This document shows positions 35,434-45,300 of a DNA stretch of 64,000 nucleotides, piece by piece (within the stretch, counting starts at the first letter, position 1; every line of letters starts with the position of its first letter). The DNA is from Sulfurimicrobium sp963779055 (lineage in GTDB: Bacteria > Pseudomonadota > Gammaproteobacteria > Burkholderiales > Sulfuricellaceae). Both the position numbers and the translations under genes were made by a program. The notes under the pieces were generated by a model that saw only the letters and a program-made list of their open reading frames with translations, ran no database searches and had not been told where the DNA came from. Where the stretch lies: the NCBI GenBank assembly GCA_963779055.1, contig CAVZWN010000004.1:806001-870000 (forward strand). The letters run 5' to 3'.

Positions 35434-37934
35434 GGCTGATTGCTCCAGTTGTCGCGCACGGTATCGCGTATGTACTTGGCGTAGGCAGGGCGCAGGGAAA
35501 CATCTATCGCCGGAGTGGCCTCGATAATCATCGGCAACAGCATCTCGACGCGGGCACGCGGTGTCGTCAGGAGGAGGTATTGATCCGTGAGGAATAATGC
35601 CTGGCTTGGGCCGCTTACACCCGGCACCCAGCGCTGTACCGGGGTCAAGGAAAGATCCTTGTTGATCTGGAGATCGCGTCCGGCGGCGCGCTCCATGCTC
35701 TCCAGGCGGCTCCAGATGGCGGCCACCGTCGTCTGCTCGCGCATGGTCGGCAAGGCGCGGCGAGGCCGCCGGATGTCAAAAGCAGCGGCGATCAGAGAGA
35801 ACACCCGCTCATAGTAGGTATTGGTCCAGTCTCTGCTGTTACGCGAGGTATCCATGGTGTCATAGGCATTGCTGGCGTCCTGCTCCGACCAGATCAGCCA
35901 CGACTCCAGCCAGGCCAGCCCCTCCTGCGCGCGGATGCGCTCAGCATCGCTCATTCCCGGCGCCGTGTCGCTCCGCGCCGGCGGCGCACAGCTGTTCGGC
36001 AGTCCGGCCAGACAGCGGATCAGGAACACGAAGCTGTCGGTATTTTCCAGCGACAGGCTCGAAGGGCCGATGAAGCTGATCAGCCGGTTGGCGTCATAGG
36101 CATAATCCACGGTACCGAGCGAACCGTGACCGGATTCATGGACCAGGATCAAGGCCCGGTTCTGCGCGGGGGTCAGCCCAGCATATTCGTTAATGGCCGG
36201 ATCGAAGAACAGGTCGCAGAAGGTTTTGTTTGCACTGGCGCCCTCGCCAACATTGTAGGCGATCGTGTTGGAGCACCCTCCATCGCACTCCGTGCCGCGC
36301 CGGCGCCGGGCTCGCACCACGGTATCGATGTGGCGCCGCCAGGTGTGCAACTTGCGACGCACCCGGTCACGGCGGGCGGTCGTGCCGAAAAACGTGGTCA
36401 GGGCGCTATCACCATCGGCGTCCCCCGGCACCAGTTTGGCAATGGCGGAATCCATCAGCGCCAGGCCATCGGTGATCGCATCGTTGAGCTGGGTCAGCTC
36501 GGCGGGAGCGAGGGGAGGATGCGCCTGCGTGCAACCGGTGGTAATGGTGGATGAACAGCATACCGACGTGGCTGAAACGGCGCCCGCCGGCACGACCTCG
36601 ACCTTGCGCCTGAGCTGGTAGATGAGTACCCGGCCACTGGCCCCGGGTTGCGGGTCGGGGGTGCGCAGCACCGCCAGCGGCACCGGAACGCAGACCCCCG
36701 GATTATTGTGGCCAGCAGCGGCAAAGGCGGCATCCACGGCGGCGATGCGCGTGCTGGCCAGTTGATCGCCAAAATCGATGCGCTCATCTTCGCTGATAAA
36801 GCCGCGCAAGGTGAGGGCACAGCCGCGGTGACTGGTTGTCAGGCGCTGGATCTTTGCCGTATCCCCGGCATCGAGCACCGCCGAGCCGCGGGCGAAGAAA
36901 ATATCCTCGTCACGGCCGCCTCTTAATTCACCGCCCACCTGGTACTGATCTTCCGGCACGGTACCGAGCAGCCTATCCGGCACGGTCTGATGCGAGCGCA
37001 CCTCATCGAGGCAGCGCAGCGTGGCCTGGTCGATCACGCCGGGCACCGGCGCAGCAACCGATTCATTGGTCTGAAAATCAATCACGGCCTGCTCGGTTAC
37101 CGGCCCGAAGACCTTGTCGACCCCATCATTATTCGGCCCGTAGCTGCCGAGGTCGTAGCCGAGATCGACCAGGGCCTGCTGTACCAGGCCAATGGCGGAG
37201 GAACTGCCATTCCAGCGGCGCAAGGAGGCCGTTCCGTTGAACACCTGCATGATGGCGCGCTGCTGCGGAAAAAACACCGGTACGGTACGTCCCGAGAGCA
37301 CGGCCGGGTCGCACTGGCGCTGGATCTGCGGCATTGCACCCGGACCGGTCTGCTGCACCACGTGCGTCAGCTCATGCGCAAGCAGGTGCTGGCCCGCCAT
37401 GGAGCCAGGTGCGAATTCGCCCGCGCCGAACACGATGTCGCTGCCCAGAGTGAAGGCGCGGGCGCCCACTGAGCGGGCCAGGCGCGCAGCCGGTTCGCCG
37501 GTATGAATGCTGACTGCAGAGAAATCGCGGTCAAAGCGAGGCTCGTAGAAACCCCGCAGCGAGGACGACAAAGGCACGCCACGCCCCTGCATGCCCGCCA
37601 TATCAGCCGCAAAGCCATCCGCTACAGCAGGCGCTTCGCCAGCCATGGGCATGGCCTGCAATTTTTTCTCGCGCAGCTCGTCTTCGCACCCGGCGCACAT
37701 CCGTTGAATATCAACCCCTGCAGGCTGGATATCCGCAGTGGCCAGGCCATGAATCACCGCATCGGCCACCCGGTCCGCCTCGCGCTCAAGCGGATCATGC
37801 GGCTGGCTGACGCTGAGCTTGGCCTGGGCGCCATGCAATGCCAGACGCACCGGCGAACGCTGCGACAAGGCCGGGCTGGCCGCCCCGGCAGAGGTTGCGG
37901 CGCGGGTATTGGCAAAAACCGTGGTGTGCGTCAT
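35430..37934 (-). CDS. DUF4157 protein with peptidoglycan-binding and OmpA-like regions (eCIS effector candidate 1)
   Basis: About 834 aa from MTHTTVFANTRAA (AGGA just upstream; an ATG five codons earlier is less likely). The N-terminal DUF4157 region has HGAQAKLSVSQPHDPLEREAD typical of eCIS cargo, and the metallopeptidase-like HELTHVVQQ at about residue 187. Then come a PGBD1-like peptidoglycan-binding repeat (about 235-305; LVQQALVDLGYDLG, FGPVTEQAVIDFQ), an OmpA-like segment (about 325-435) and a C-terminal domain with a second HExxH motif (ILVHESGHGSLG, about residue 598). DUF4157 marks eCIS-associated cargo. Cell-wall recognition plus a second zinc-protease-like motif suggests a toxin or wall-active enzyme; inference. 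Confidence 0.8.
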   Translation of the reverse strand: MTHTTVFANTRAATSAGAASPALSQRSPVRLALHGAQAKLSVSQPHDPLEREADRVADAVIHGLATADIQPAGVDIQRMCAGCEDELREKKLQAMPMAGEAPAVADGFAADMAGMQGRGVPLSSSLRGFYEPRFDRDFSAVSIHTGEPAARLARSVGARAFTLGSDIVFGAGEFAPGSMAGQHLLAHELTHVVQQTGPGAMPQIQRQCDPAVLSGRTVPVFFPQQRAIMQVFNGTASLRRWNGSSSAIGLVQQALVDLGYDLGSYGPNNDGVDKVFGPVTEQAVIDFQTNESVAAPVPGVIDQATLRCLDEVRSHQTVPDRLLGTVPEDQYQVGGELRGGRDEDIFFARGSAVLDAGDTAKIQRLTTSHRGCALTLRGFISEDERIDFGDQLASTRIAAVDAAFAAAGHNNPGVCVPVPLAVLRTPDPQPGASGRVLIYQLRRKVEVVPAGAVSATSVCCSSTITTGCTQAHPPLAPAELTQLNDAITDGLALMDSAIAKLVPGDADGDSALTTFFGTTARRDRVRRKLHTWRRHIDTVVRARRRRGTECDGGCSNTIAYNVGEGASANKTFCDLFFDPAINEYAGLTPAQNRALILVHESGHGSLGTVDYAYDANRLISFIGPSSLSLENTDSFVFLIRCLAGLPNSCAPPARSDTAPGMSDAERIRAQEGLAWLESWLIWSEQDASNAYDTMDTSRNSRDWTNTYYERVFSLIAAAFDIRRPRRALPTMREQTTVAAIWSRLESMERAAGRDLQINKDLSLTPVQRWVPGVSGPSQALFLTDQYLLLTTPRARVEMLLPMIIEATPAIDVSLRPAYAKYIRDTVRDNWSNQP

Positions 37935-37985
37935 TTTTCCTGCTCCCATCGCATAATCGTAAACGCCTGTTCAGCCAGACGGCAA

Positions 37986-40247
37986 TTACGGCCCCAGCCG
38001 CCGGATACGCTGGCTCATCCGCCGCTGCGCGCTGCTGGCCGCCGCGGCGATGCTATTGCCGTAGCCGGTGTAGATCGGGTTATCAGGCCGCGTCCAGGCT
38101 ACGGCGTTGGGGCCGATGCCATCCTGTTCGCTGCCCACAACCGAATCGTTGGAAATGAAAAAACGCTGCCCCCCGCGTCGGATCTGCGCCAGGGCGTGGG
38201 CATCATCGAGCGTATTACCGGCCTGAAGCTGCTGGTCGCTGGCACGGACGCCAACGATGAAACGCTCGACCCGGCCACCGGCCAGTTCCATCAGGCGTGC
38301 GCCGAGGACGGCATATCCGCTGCACACCAGACCGCGCACCCCGACAGCCCCAGGCAAGCGGGCAAAGACGTCGTCGATATTGGCGACGGCAAGATCGCCC
38401 ACGCGCGCAACGACGCTGTGCGTGAAGAAGGCACTGGCATAACGTTCGTAAGCCTGGCGGACGACACCATTGGGCTGCCCTCTCAGGCCGGTGAAATAAT
38501 CCTGCACATCGGTCTGCGCAGGCACCAGGGCGGTGGTGCGACCCAAAGACGGGGCCATGACGGCGCGTGCATCCAGTTGCGCCTTGATGCGCCGGGCAGC
38601 GTCAGCGATAAAATCCAGCCTGGTGTCCATCGGGCCGCCACCGAACAGCCGCTCCAGATCCTCTCTGACCATGTCGAGCTGGGCCCGATACTGTGCCACC
38701 TCGGCAGCGCCGGGCGCATTGGCAAACCCGGGGCTGCTGAGCGCCACCAGGTAACGCAGCAGAAACATCACCTTGCGTGCCGACCCTGGCCACTGATTCA
38801 GTCCGGCCGTGGATGCGCGCGTATGGGTGCGCAAAGAGCGGGCCTGCTCACGCAGGGCGTCGATATCCTCCTGAGCGACGGATGCACCCCGGGCGATCAG
38901 CGCCGTCAGGCCCTGCCGTACCCGATCGGCTTCAGCGGCAAGCGTATCGATGTCGGTCTGGGCCTGCACGGCACGCAAACCGTCCATGATCGTTTCCATG
39001 GCCGTATTGGCGCGACCCAGGGCAATACGGGACTGTATTACGCCATACTCCTGGTTGATCACCTGACGGGCCCTGGTGAGTTCATCGATGAGCGAATTGA
39101 GATTGCCGGACAGCCCGCTGAGCCGGGTGGCGGCGGCCTCCATGCCGGGCAAAGCTTCCTGCAGCCGGGTGATGGATTGTTGCAGATTGCTGCGCTGCGG
39201 CGCCGGCAAGGCGGGCAACAACATTGAACTGGCCAGGCTCTGGCTGCGGACTTCGGTCCTGGCCCATTCCCCCGCTGCGCGCACGCCCTGCCCCGCCTCG
39301 GCCAGCCGCCGTTCCTGCCGCCGCCGCGGCATGACTTCACGGGTATAACGCTCGCGCTGTGTATTGAACGCCAGGCGGGCGGCGGTCACATCCAGCGCAC
39401 CCTGGCTGGCGCGGGTATCCCACAGTGCCACAATCGCCGGCACGCCCGCCTCGCACACGAAGCGCCGCGCATCCTGATTCTGGCGGATTTGCAATTCCAG
39501 CGGCGGGTATTCGGGTCCCAGTATTTCCATGATCAGCGCACTGCGATCGATGTGCACCAGCAGTCCAACACCCCCTGGCAAAATATCGCCAGCCTGACCC
39601 AGACAGGCTGTCACGCGCTCGTCTTGCCGTGTCGGCAGGACATCGCGCTGCAGGGTGGATGTGCCGCTGCCCAGTGCCTGCTGCCGGACATGGACCAGCT
39701 CGTGCGCCAGCAAATGCTGACCCCTGGTTGACTGCGGCTGAAATTCACCTTCATTGAAATAGATGTTGTTGCGATAGGTGAAAGCACGGGCGCCAATGGA
39801 GCGGGCCAGATGCGCAGCCCGCTGGCCATGGTGGATGCGCACAGCGGAAAAATCCAGCCCGAAGCGTGGCTCATAAAACCCGCGGGCCTGAAGCGGCAAA
39901 GGCAAACCACCATCGCTCTGGCCGGAAACTGCATCTGCCACGGCAAATGGGCCTCCATTCTCACCGGCGGCACTCTCGCGCTGCACTCCCCCTTCACATC
40001 CGGCACACGGGAACCGGATCGAAGGCTGCGGAGGAGGTGCTGCACTTGCAGCCGGACCGGCCATTCGCATGATGCTATCGGCCACCTGGTCGGCCTCGTT
40101 TTCGCAGGCATCGCCCGGCTGGCTGAGCGCGAACTTCGCCTGCACGCCATGCAATGCCTGCCGGACACCGGGGCGCTGCGACAAGGCCGGCCTGGAGACC
40201 ACAGAGGGGGCCATGGCACGTGTATCAACGGATTTCATCGTGCGCAT
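37986..40247 (-). CDS. DUF4157 protein with transglutaminase/cysteine-protease-like C-terminus (eCIS effector candidate 2)
   Basis: 753 aa; the second of two adjacent starts (GTG then ATG) is used because GGAGG precedes it. The N-terminal DUF4157 region has HGVQAKFALSQPGDACENEAD and HELVHVRQQ at about residue 184. The middle is a long alpha-helical, Arg-rich region. The C-terminal 120 residues contain RGLVCSGYAVLGARLMEL (Cys, about 642), DDAHALAQI (His, about 683) and FFISNDSVVG (Asn/Asp, about 700), the order Cys-His-Asp/Asn of transglutaminase-like or papain-like enzymes. Activity is inferred from this pattern only. Confidence 0.78.
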   Translation of the reverse strand: MRTMKSVDTRAMAPSVVSRPALSQRPGVRQALHGVQAKFALSQPGDACENEADQVADSIMRMAGPAASAAPPPQPSIRFPCAGCEGGVQRESAAGENGGPFAVADAVSGQSDGGLPLPLQARGFYEPRFGLDFSAVRIHHGQRAAHLARSIGARAFTYRNNIYFNEGEFQPQSTRGQHLLAHELVHVRQQALGSGTSTLQRDVLPTRQDERVTACLGQAGDILPGGVGLLVHIDRSALIMEILGPEYPPLELQIRQNQDARRFVCEAGVPAIVALWDTRASQGALDVTAARLAFNTQRERYTREVMPRRRQERRLAEAGQGVRAAGEWARTEVRSQSLASSMLLPALPAPQRSNLQQSITRLQEALPGMEAAATRLSGLSGNLNSLIDELTRARQVINQEYGVIQSRIALGRANTAMETIMDGLRAVQAQTDIDTLAAEADRVRQGLTALIARGASVAQEDIDALREQARSLRTHTRASTAGLNQWPGSARKVMFLLRYLVALSSPGFANAPGAAEVAQYRAQLDMVREDLERLFGGGPMDTRLDFIADAARRIKAQLDARAVMAPSLGRTTALVPAQTDVQDYFTGLRGQPNGVVRQAYERYASAFFTHSVVARVGDLAVANIDDVFARLPGAVGVRGLVCSGYAVLGARLMELAGGRVERFIVGVRASDQQLQAGNTLDDAHALAQIRRGGQRFFISNDSVVGSEQDGIGPNAVAWTRPDNPIYTGYGNSIAAAASSAQRRMSQRIRRLGP

Positions 40248-40421
40248 CACCCTCCTCCTCTTGGTTAATAAATCCAGTATTTTTGCGCCGGCACCCTGAC
40301 GCCAAATATCGGCAAGTCACTACAGCTTGCCGGCCTGAAGCTCGGCGATATATCCCGCGTAAGGCGCCGTATTACCGCCCCCTGTCAGGGCTACATAAAG
40401 TGAAACATCCCGGATTGCTCA

Positions 40422-42332
40422 CTATTGAAATGGATCCAATTGATTCAATAACCTCAGGACGACGGTATTCTCTCTAAGAAACGCCATCCGGAGGTTTGAA
40501 GGGTCTAATGCGCGACCTGGGTGCAACTGCCTCTCTACAATATGATCAATGGTAAGCAACACTTCCTGCCCAGATGGAAGCCGATAAAATGGCGCCGTTC
40601 CTGCACTCCCAAACACACATCCTGCATTAGTCAGGATTACGCGTGCTTGAGGATCGTTGGCAACTGCCCGCCAGAATCGATTTCGATGATTGTCGAAAAG
40701 TCTTCGGCTATTAGCAAGAGTCAAGGTAGCAGCCTCACCAGCGTTGGCGGCCTGCTGCCACAAGTTTCCAAAGATCGCCATATCTCCGTTTGTCAATGGC
40801 TTTGCCAGCAACCTGTTCAATGCCCCGACATGGGCAGCAGCAAATCCTGCTGCGCGTTCGGGCGGGACGATGGAGGGCCCTGGCAGTGATGCCGGGGGCT
40901 GTACTGTTTCGGTGAAGGTTTTCTGAAATGACTGCTCCAGATCTTCTTCAATCTCGGTTCCAGCCCTACGGCCCCGAAAACCCAGGCGCTCGCGCACCTG
41001 GTTAAGCACATTGTCGAACTGGCTGCGCACCCAAGCAAAAGCTTCACTTAGCCGGCTCGGTGTCAGTTCACGGATGCGGACAAGGGCATCACTCACACGA
41101 CGGCGGAGTGATCCCAGTATCCTGGGAATGCGCTGCACATAATCCGCGCCACGGGCTAATGTCATGCTCCAAAATGCTGTCCCGAACGCAACAAACTGTT
41201 CCCAGCGGGTAGCCACGTACCGCTGGAACCGCCCGATATCCGAGATATCCGGCAGAATTGCCCGAATTGGCCGAAGCAAGTCACCGATGTGACTGAGCAC
41301 CTCTCGCGCGCCCTTTATAATGAATTTGCTTGCGCCCTTGATCGCGCTGCCGATCTCCGGAAACAATCCGATGAGCGAAAACACGAGCCCGAGCCAGCGC
41401 ATGAACCGGCTGTATTGACTACGCACGGTCATGTAATAGAGATGGGCAACGATATCGCGCACGTCAGATGCCTGGTCCAATATCGGAACGAGGCTGACGC
41501 CCGTATCGACTCCGATCATTGCAAAACTCGGGTCTTCGTTGAATTCTCCCATCAACCCGCCACCTACCGTACCCCAGAAGCCGGGACTCTCCTGCTCCTG
41601 CTGTGCGGGCTCAACTGCGGGTTCAGATGCAGTTTCGTCAACCTGCTTTTGCACCTGCGGCGCGCTCTGGAGCGTAATCAATGGCTGGCGAGCCTTGGCC
41701 ATCACGCTTTGACCTGCATCTGGCGAAAAACGGGATAGCCCCCCTCTTTTCTCTACCTGCCCAACACGATCTCTACCTGCCCCTGATTGCTGCACCACAT
41801 GCGTCAACTCGTGGGCAAGCAAGCGTTTGCCGCCGTCTGTCTGCGCCTGGTATTCACCTGCGCCGAACACAATATGATTCCCCAGCGTATAGGCACGCGC
41901 GTTGAGTGCGCGGGCGGATTCAGCCGCCGCCGCGCCGGTATGCACCCGCACATCGCCGAATGCCGCGCCGAACCTCGGCTCGAAGAAATCCCTCGGCCCG
42001 GCCTCCAGCGGCTGCCCGCCTCCCAGCGAGGAAACAAAGTCATCCGGAACAGCCAAATCGCTGTTCCCCGAGCCGGGGCCTTTTCTCTGAATTTTGAGAT
42101 CTTCTTCCTCGCAGGCGCCGCATTTCCTCTGGATTGCCCATCCAGGCGCCGCCGTCATGGTATGCGCGACACGCTCCGCCTCGCGTTCGGCGGGGTCGCC
42201 GGGCTGGCTGACATTAAGCTTGGCCTGAACCCCACGCAGGGTGCCACGCACGCGGGAACGCTGGCTGTGGCCAATGAACCCGCCTGCCGCCGCAGCGGGT
42301 TTGCGGTTTGCCGTGCAGTGTACGTCAGCCAT
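40422..42332 (-). CDS. DUF4157 protein with hydrophobic middle and HNH-like C-terminus (eCIS effector candidate 3)
   Basis: 636 aa. The DUF4157 region has GVQAKLNVSQPGDPAEREAERVA and HELTHVVQQ at about residue 174; a CGAC motif lies near residue 72. The middle has a hydrophobic, amphipathic stretch (LGLVFSLIGLFPEIGSAIKG) as in pre-toxin regions. The end (ILTNAGCVFGS, LTIDHIVERQLHPGR, DPSNLRMAFLRENTV) matches the D-H...N-L...N pattern of HNH-type nucleases. The 3' third is less GC-rich than the rest of the operon, a sign that toxin tips were exchanged. No immunity gene is recognised. Confidence 0.78.
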   Translation of the reverse strand: MADVHCTANRKPAAAAGGFIGHSQRSRVRGTLRGVQAKLNVSQPGDPAEREAERVAHTMTAAPGWAIQRKCGACEEEDLKIQRKGPGSGNSDLAVPDDFVSSLGGGQPLEAGPRDFFEPRFGAAFGDVRVHTGAAAAESARALNARAYTLGNHIVFGAGEYQAQTDGGKRLLAHELTHVVQQSGAGRDRVGQVEKRGGLSRFSPDAGQSVMAKARQPLITLQSAPQVQKQVDETASEPAVEPAQQEQESPGFWGTVGGGLMGEFNEDPSFAMIGVDTGVSLVPILDQASDVRDIVAHLYYMTVRSQYSRFMRWLGLVFSLIGLFPEIGSAIKGASKFIIKGAREVLSHIGDLLRPIRAILPDISDIGRFQRYVATRWEQFVAFGTAFWSMTLARGADYVQRIPRILGSLRRRVSDALVRIRELTPSRLSEAFAWVRSQFDNVLNQVRERLGFRGRRAGTEIEEDLEQSFQKTFTETVQPPASLPGPSIVPPERAAGFAAAHVGALNRLLAKPLTNGDMAIFGNLWQQAANAGEAATLTLANSRRLFDNHRNRFWRAVANDPQARVILTNAGCVFGSAGTAPFYRLPSGQEVLLTIDHIVERQLHPGRALDPSNLRMAFLRENTVVLRLLNQLDPFQ

Positions 42333-42386
42333 GATGGAGAACCCTTATCCCGGGAAAATGCCCTGCCTTTCGCGCTTATGCCTGCT

Positions 42387-45300
42387 TCATCGCGGCGTCA
42401 GCCTGAGTTTAGCCGCTGCGACCAGCTTTCCGGCCGTAACGGTATCAATGTTGACGCGGCCCAGCGTCGCCGCATCGGCCTTGGCCAGGTCCGCCACGGT
42501 CAGCACGCCCGCCTGGGACAGGCGGCTGGCAGTTTCGGCATCCACTTCAACCAGGGTATGAACTGGCTGCGCCTTGTTGAGCTCGATCACGATCTCTTTC
42601 TGCCGGCTGACCAATACGTCCATATCCGTCCGCAGGGAACTCACGGAACCGGCCAGTTCGCTGCGCCGTGTTTCCAGCGCCGTGACGGCATTCATCTCTG
42701 CCTCGCGCGCCTGGCGCAGCCCGTCGAGCTGCGAACGCGCGGCATCGATCTGGTTCGCCAGGGCCTGCACATCCGCCAGTTCGGCACGCCGGGACTGAAG
42801 CCCGGCAAGCTCCACCTTGAGCGTGCCCACTTCCTGCAACAACTGGCCTTTTTGCTGTTCGAGCACACCTAATTCATCACGGCTGGCAGTCAGGTTGGCC
42901 ACTTCCGCCCGCCGCGCTTCCACCTTGGCATATTCCGCATTCACGTCGGAGAGATCGCGCAATGCCACCTTGCGCCGCTCAAGATTATCGATCTCGGCCT
43001 TGACCTCAGGCGAAACACCGGCGGCCACGCCTTTTTCCTCGGCCAGGGTATAGAACATGACCTTGCCATCCTGCTCGTACAGGGTGACCCTGGCGTCAGG
43101 CGGCAGATGCAGCGGGGCCTCGCGGTAGGCGGCCAGCTTGCCCGCATCCCGCATGCGGTCATAGGTTTTCACCGAATCCACCTGCACGCCCTGGCGTTCC
43201 AGGCGCTGCTGCGCTTCATCGACGTCACTCTCGAGCACCTGGTTGCCGCTCACGCCGGGCTGCACGATGGTGCTCGTTTCAACCCGGTTCAGGATGGAAT
43301 CCCTGACCAGCAGTTTGTAAACATTGAGACTCTTCTTCTCGGCACTCCACAAGGCCTTGAAGTCGGCGCCCTGGAACATCTGGATGCCCTTGCGCAACTG
43401 GGTGCTTTCCACCTGGTTGCTCATCGTGGCATGGGTGTAGCTACCCAAAGAGTCTTTCATATAGAACTTGTTGAACAGGTCTGGAAATGCCAGGCAGCAC
43501 AGTTTCTCCACGCCTTTCTGCAGCAAGGGTCCGATCGGCACCAGCGACAGCCAGTAGGACATGGTCGGGAAGCTCTTGACGTATTTGCGCTTGGCAAAGT
43601 TGCAGACTTTGTAGATCTTGTTGTCACGCACCTCGATTCCGGCAAGATAGACTTTATCGTCCTCTTCGTCGCAATCCGGGCACTTGACCAGCAAGTGATG
43701 GCAAAAACAGTCCTTGAGGTATTGCAACAGGCTGCCGGCCAATCCCCAGAATGCGCCCATCGCGTTGCCGCGATAGGTTTCCAATTCGTTGAGAAAGTTT
43801 TCATCGGTTTGGAGTTCATCGCCCGGAATGACGCTGATGGTGTTGCTGACGAAGTTGAGCACATAAACGCGGTCTGACGGCGTATCGACGGCGATGGAGA
43901 CCGGCGAGATCTGCACGGGGTGGCGCTGGGTGGTAGTCTGTCCATTGGTCAGATTGAACAGCTGCAGGCGGTAACCATCTTCCAGCCCCGCCAGCAGGCG
44001 ATGCGAGGGCGAATGCCAGGCCAGGCAGACGTCGGTTTTCTCCACCAGCAGATTCTGGAGCGGAGAACTGGTCGGCGCCGCATTATCGGAAATATCGTAG
44101 ACCAGGATATGCTTGTTCTGGTCATTGGCGTCCCATGCATTGGTGACCACGCACAGCATGGCGACGCTACCGGAATCCTTGGCGGAAATCAGCAGTACGC
44201 CGTCATCGCCAAACACCGCCGTGCCGCTATTTGGCTGCGCCAGGTTGCGCGCATATTGTGGCGGGAGGTTGCTGCCGGCGGCATCGAGCTTCATGCCGAC
44301 CACACGGTTGTAAATCCCCGTCACGGCAGTACCCGAATTGGCGGTGGCAACGGCGCGCTTGGACACCGGATCGATACTGGCATGGCCACAGGCGTTGAAC
44401 TGGTATTTGGGGTCCGGCCGCTCCGTTTCGCTCAGGATCGAATCCGTCTTGAAGACAAACAGGCCTGCGCCCTTGCCGATCATCCACAGCTCTGCGCCAT
44501 TGGCCGAGAACACCAGATTGGACATCTGCAGCCCGCACAATACGCGCACTGGCCGCCAGCTGTGTTTGCCGTCCCCTTCGATGTCCGCAATGCCGATTAC
44601 CGTATCGCCGCTGGACAGGACAGCGACAGCAACCAGCAGCTTGCCCCCGGGTTGCACTGCCACATCGACCACCTGCGCGCCTTCGCCGGCGGGCATTTCG
44701 ATGGCCTGGATCATTTCCTCCTTTTCCAGATCGAATAAATGCAGGGTATTGTTGGCAGCGCCACAGGTGTAGGCCTGTTTGGCATCCGGCGTGAGGCGCA
44801 GCCGGGTGTGCCAGCCCTTGCCGAAAATGGTGGAAAGCCGGGTATCCGGGAAAGGATAGTCCGGAAACTCATCCCCCTCGAACATGGCGCAGAAAGTCTT
44901 GCTGCGCAGCAATTCCTGCAGGCGCTGGTAGAACTTCTTCAGGATGCCGTGCTCTTTTTGCGAAAGAAACACGTAGCGGCCATTGTCGTAATTGAATATC
45001 TGGATGATCAGGTTGAGCAGGGTGATCCAGCGGCGGAAGGTGGGTCCCACCAGGGCATTCTTTTCGTCGGGATCGGCGGTCAGCTCGTCCTGCAAGGCAT
45101 CTACCAGGTCCTTGATGCAATGCTGGTAGAAATCCAGCAGCAGCGTGCCGTCGAGCAGCGTTTCCCAGTTGTTTTCTTTCTTGGGATCGTACTTCTCGAC
45201 CTTGAATTCGGCATCGCCATCCGTGCCACGGGCGACCGTCAGCGCAACGCTGCCTTCGCCATTCTGGAGAATTGGCTGGCCTGGATTGGCGGCATCATGC

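Noticed and set aside
37503..39227. 574-codon plus-strand open frame opposite DUF4157 genes
   Set aside because: Antisense shadow crossing two real genes and their spacer; composition typical of shadows.
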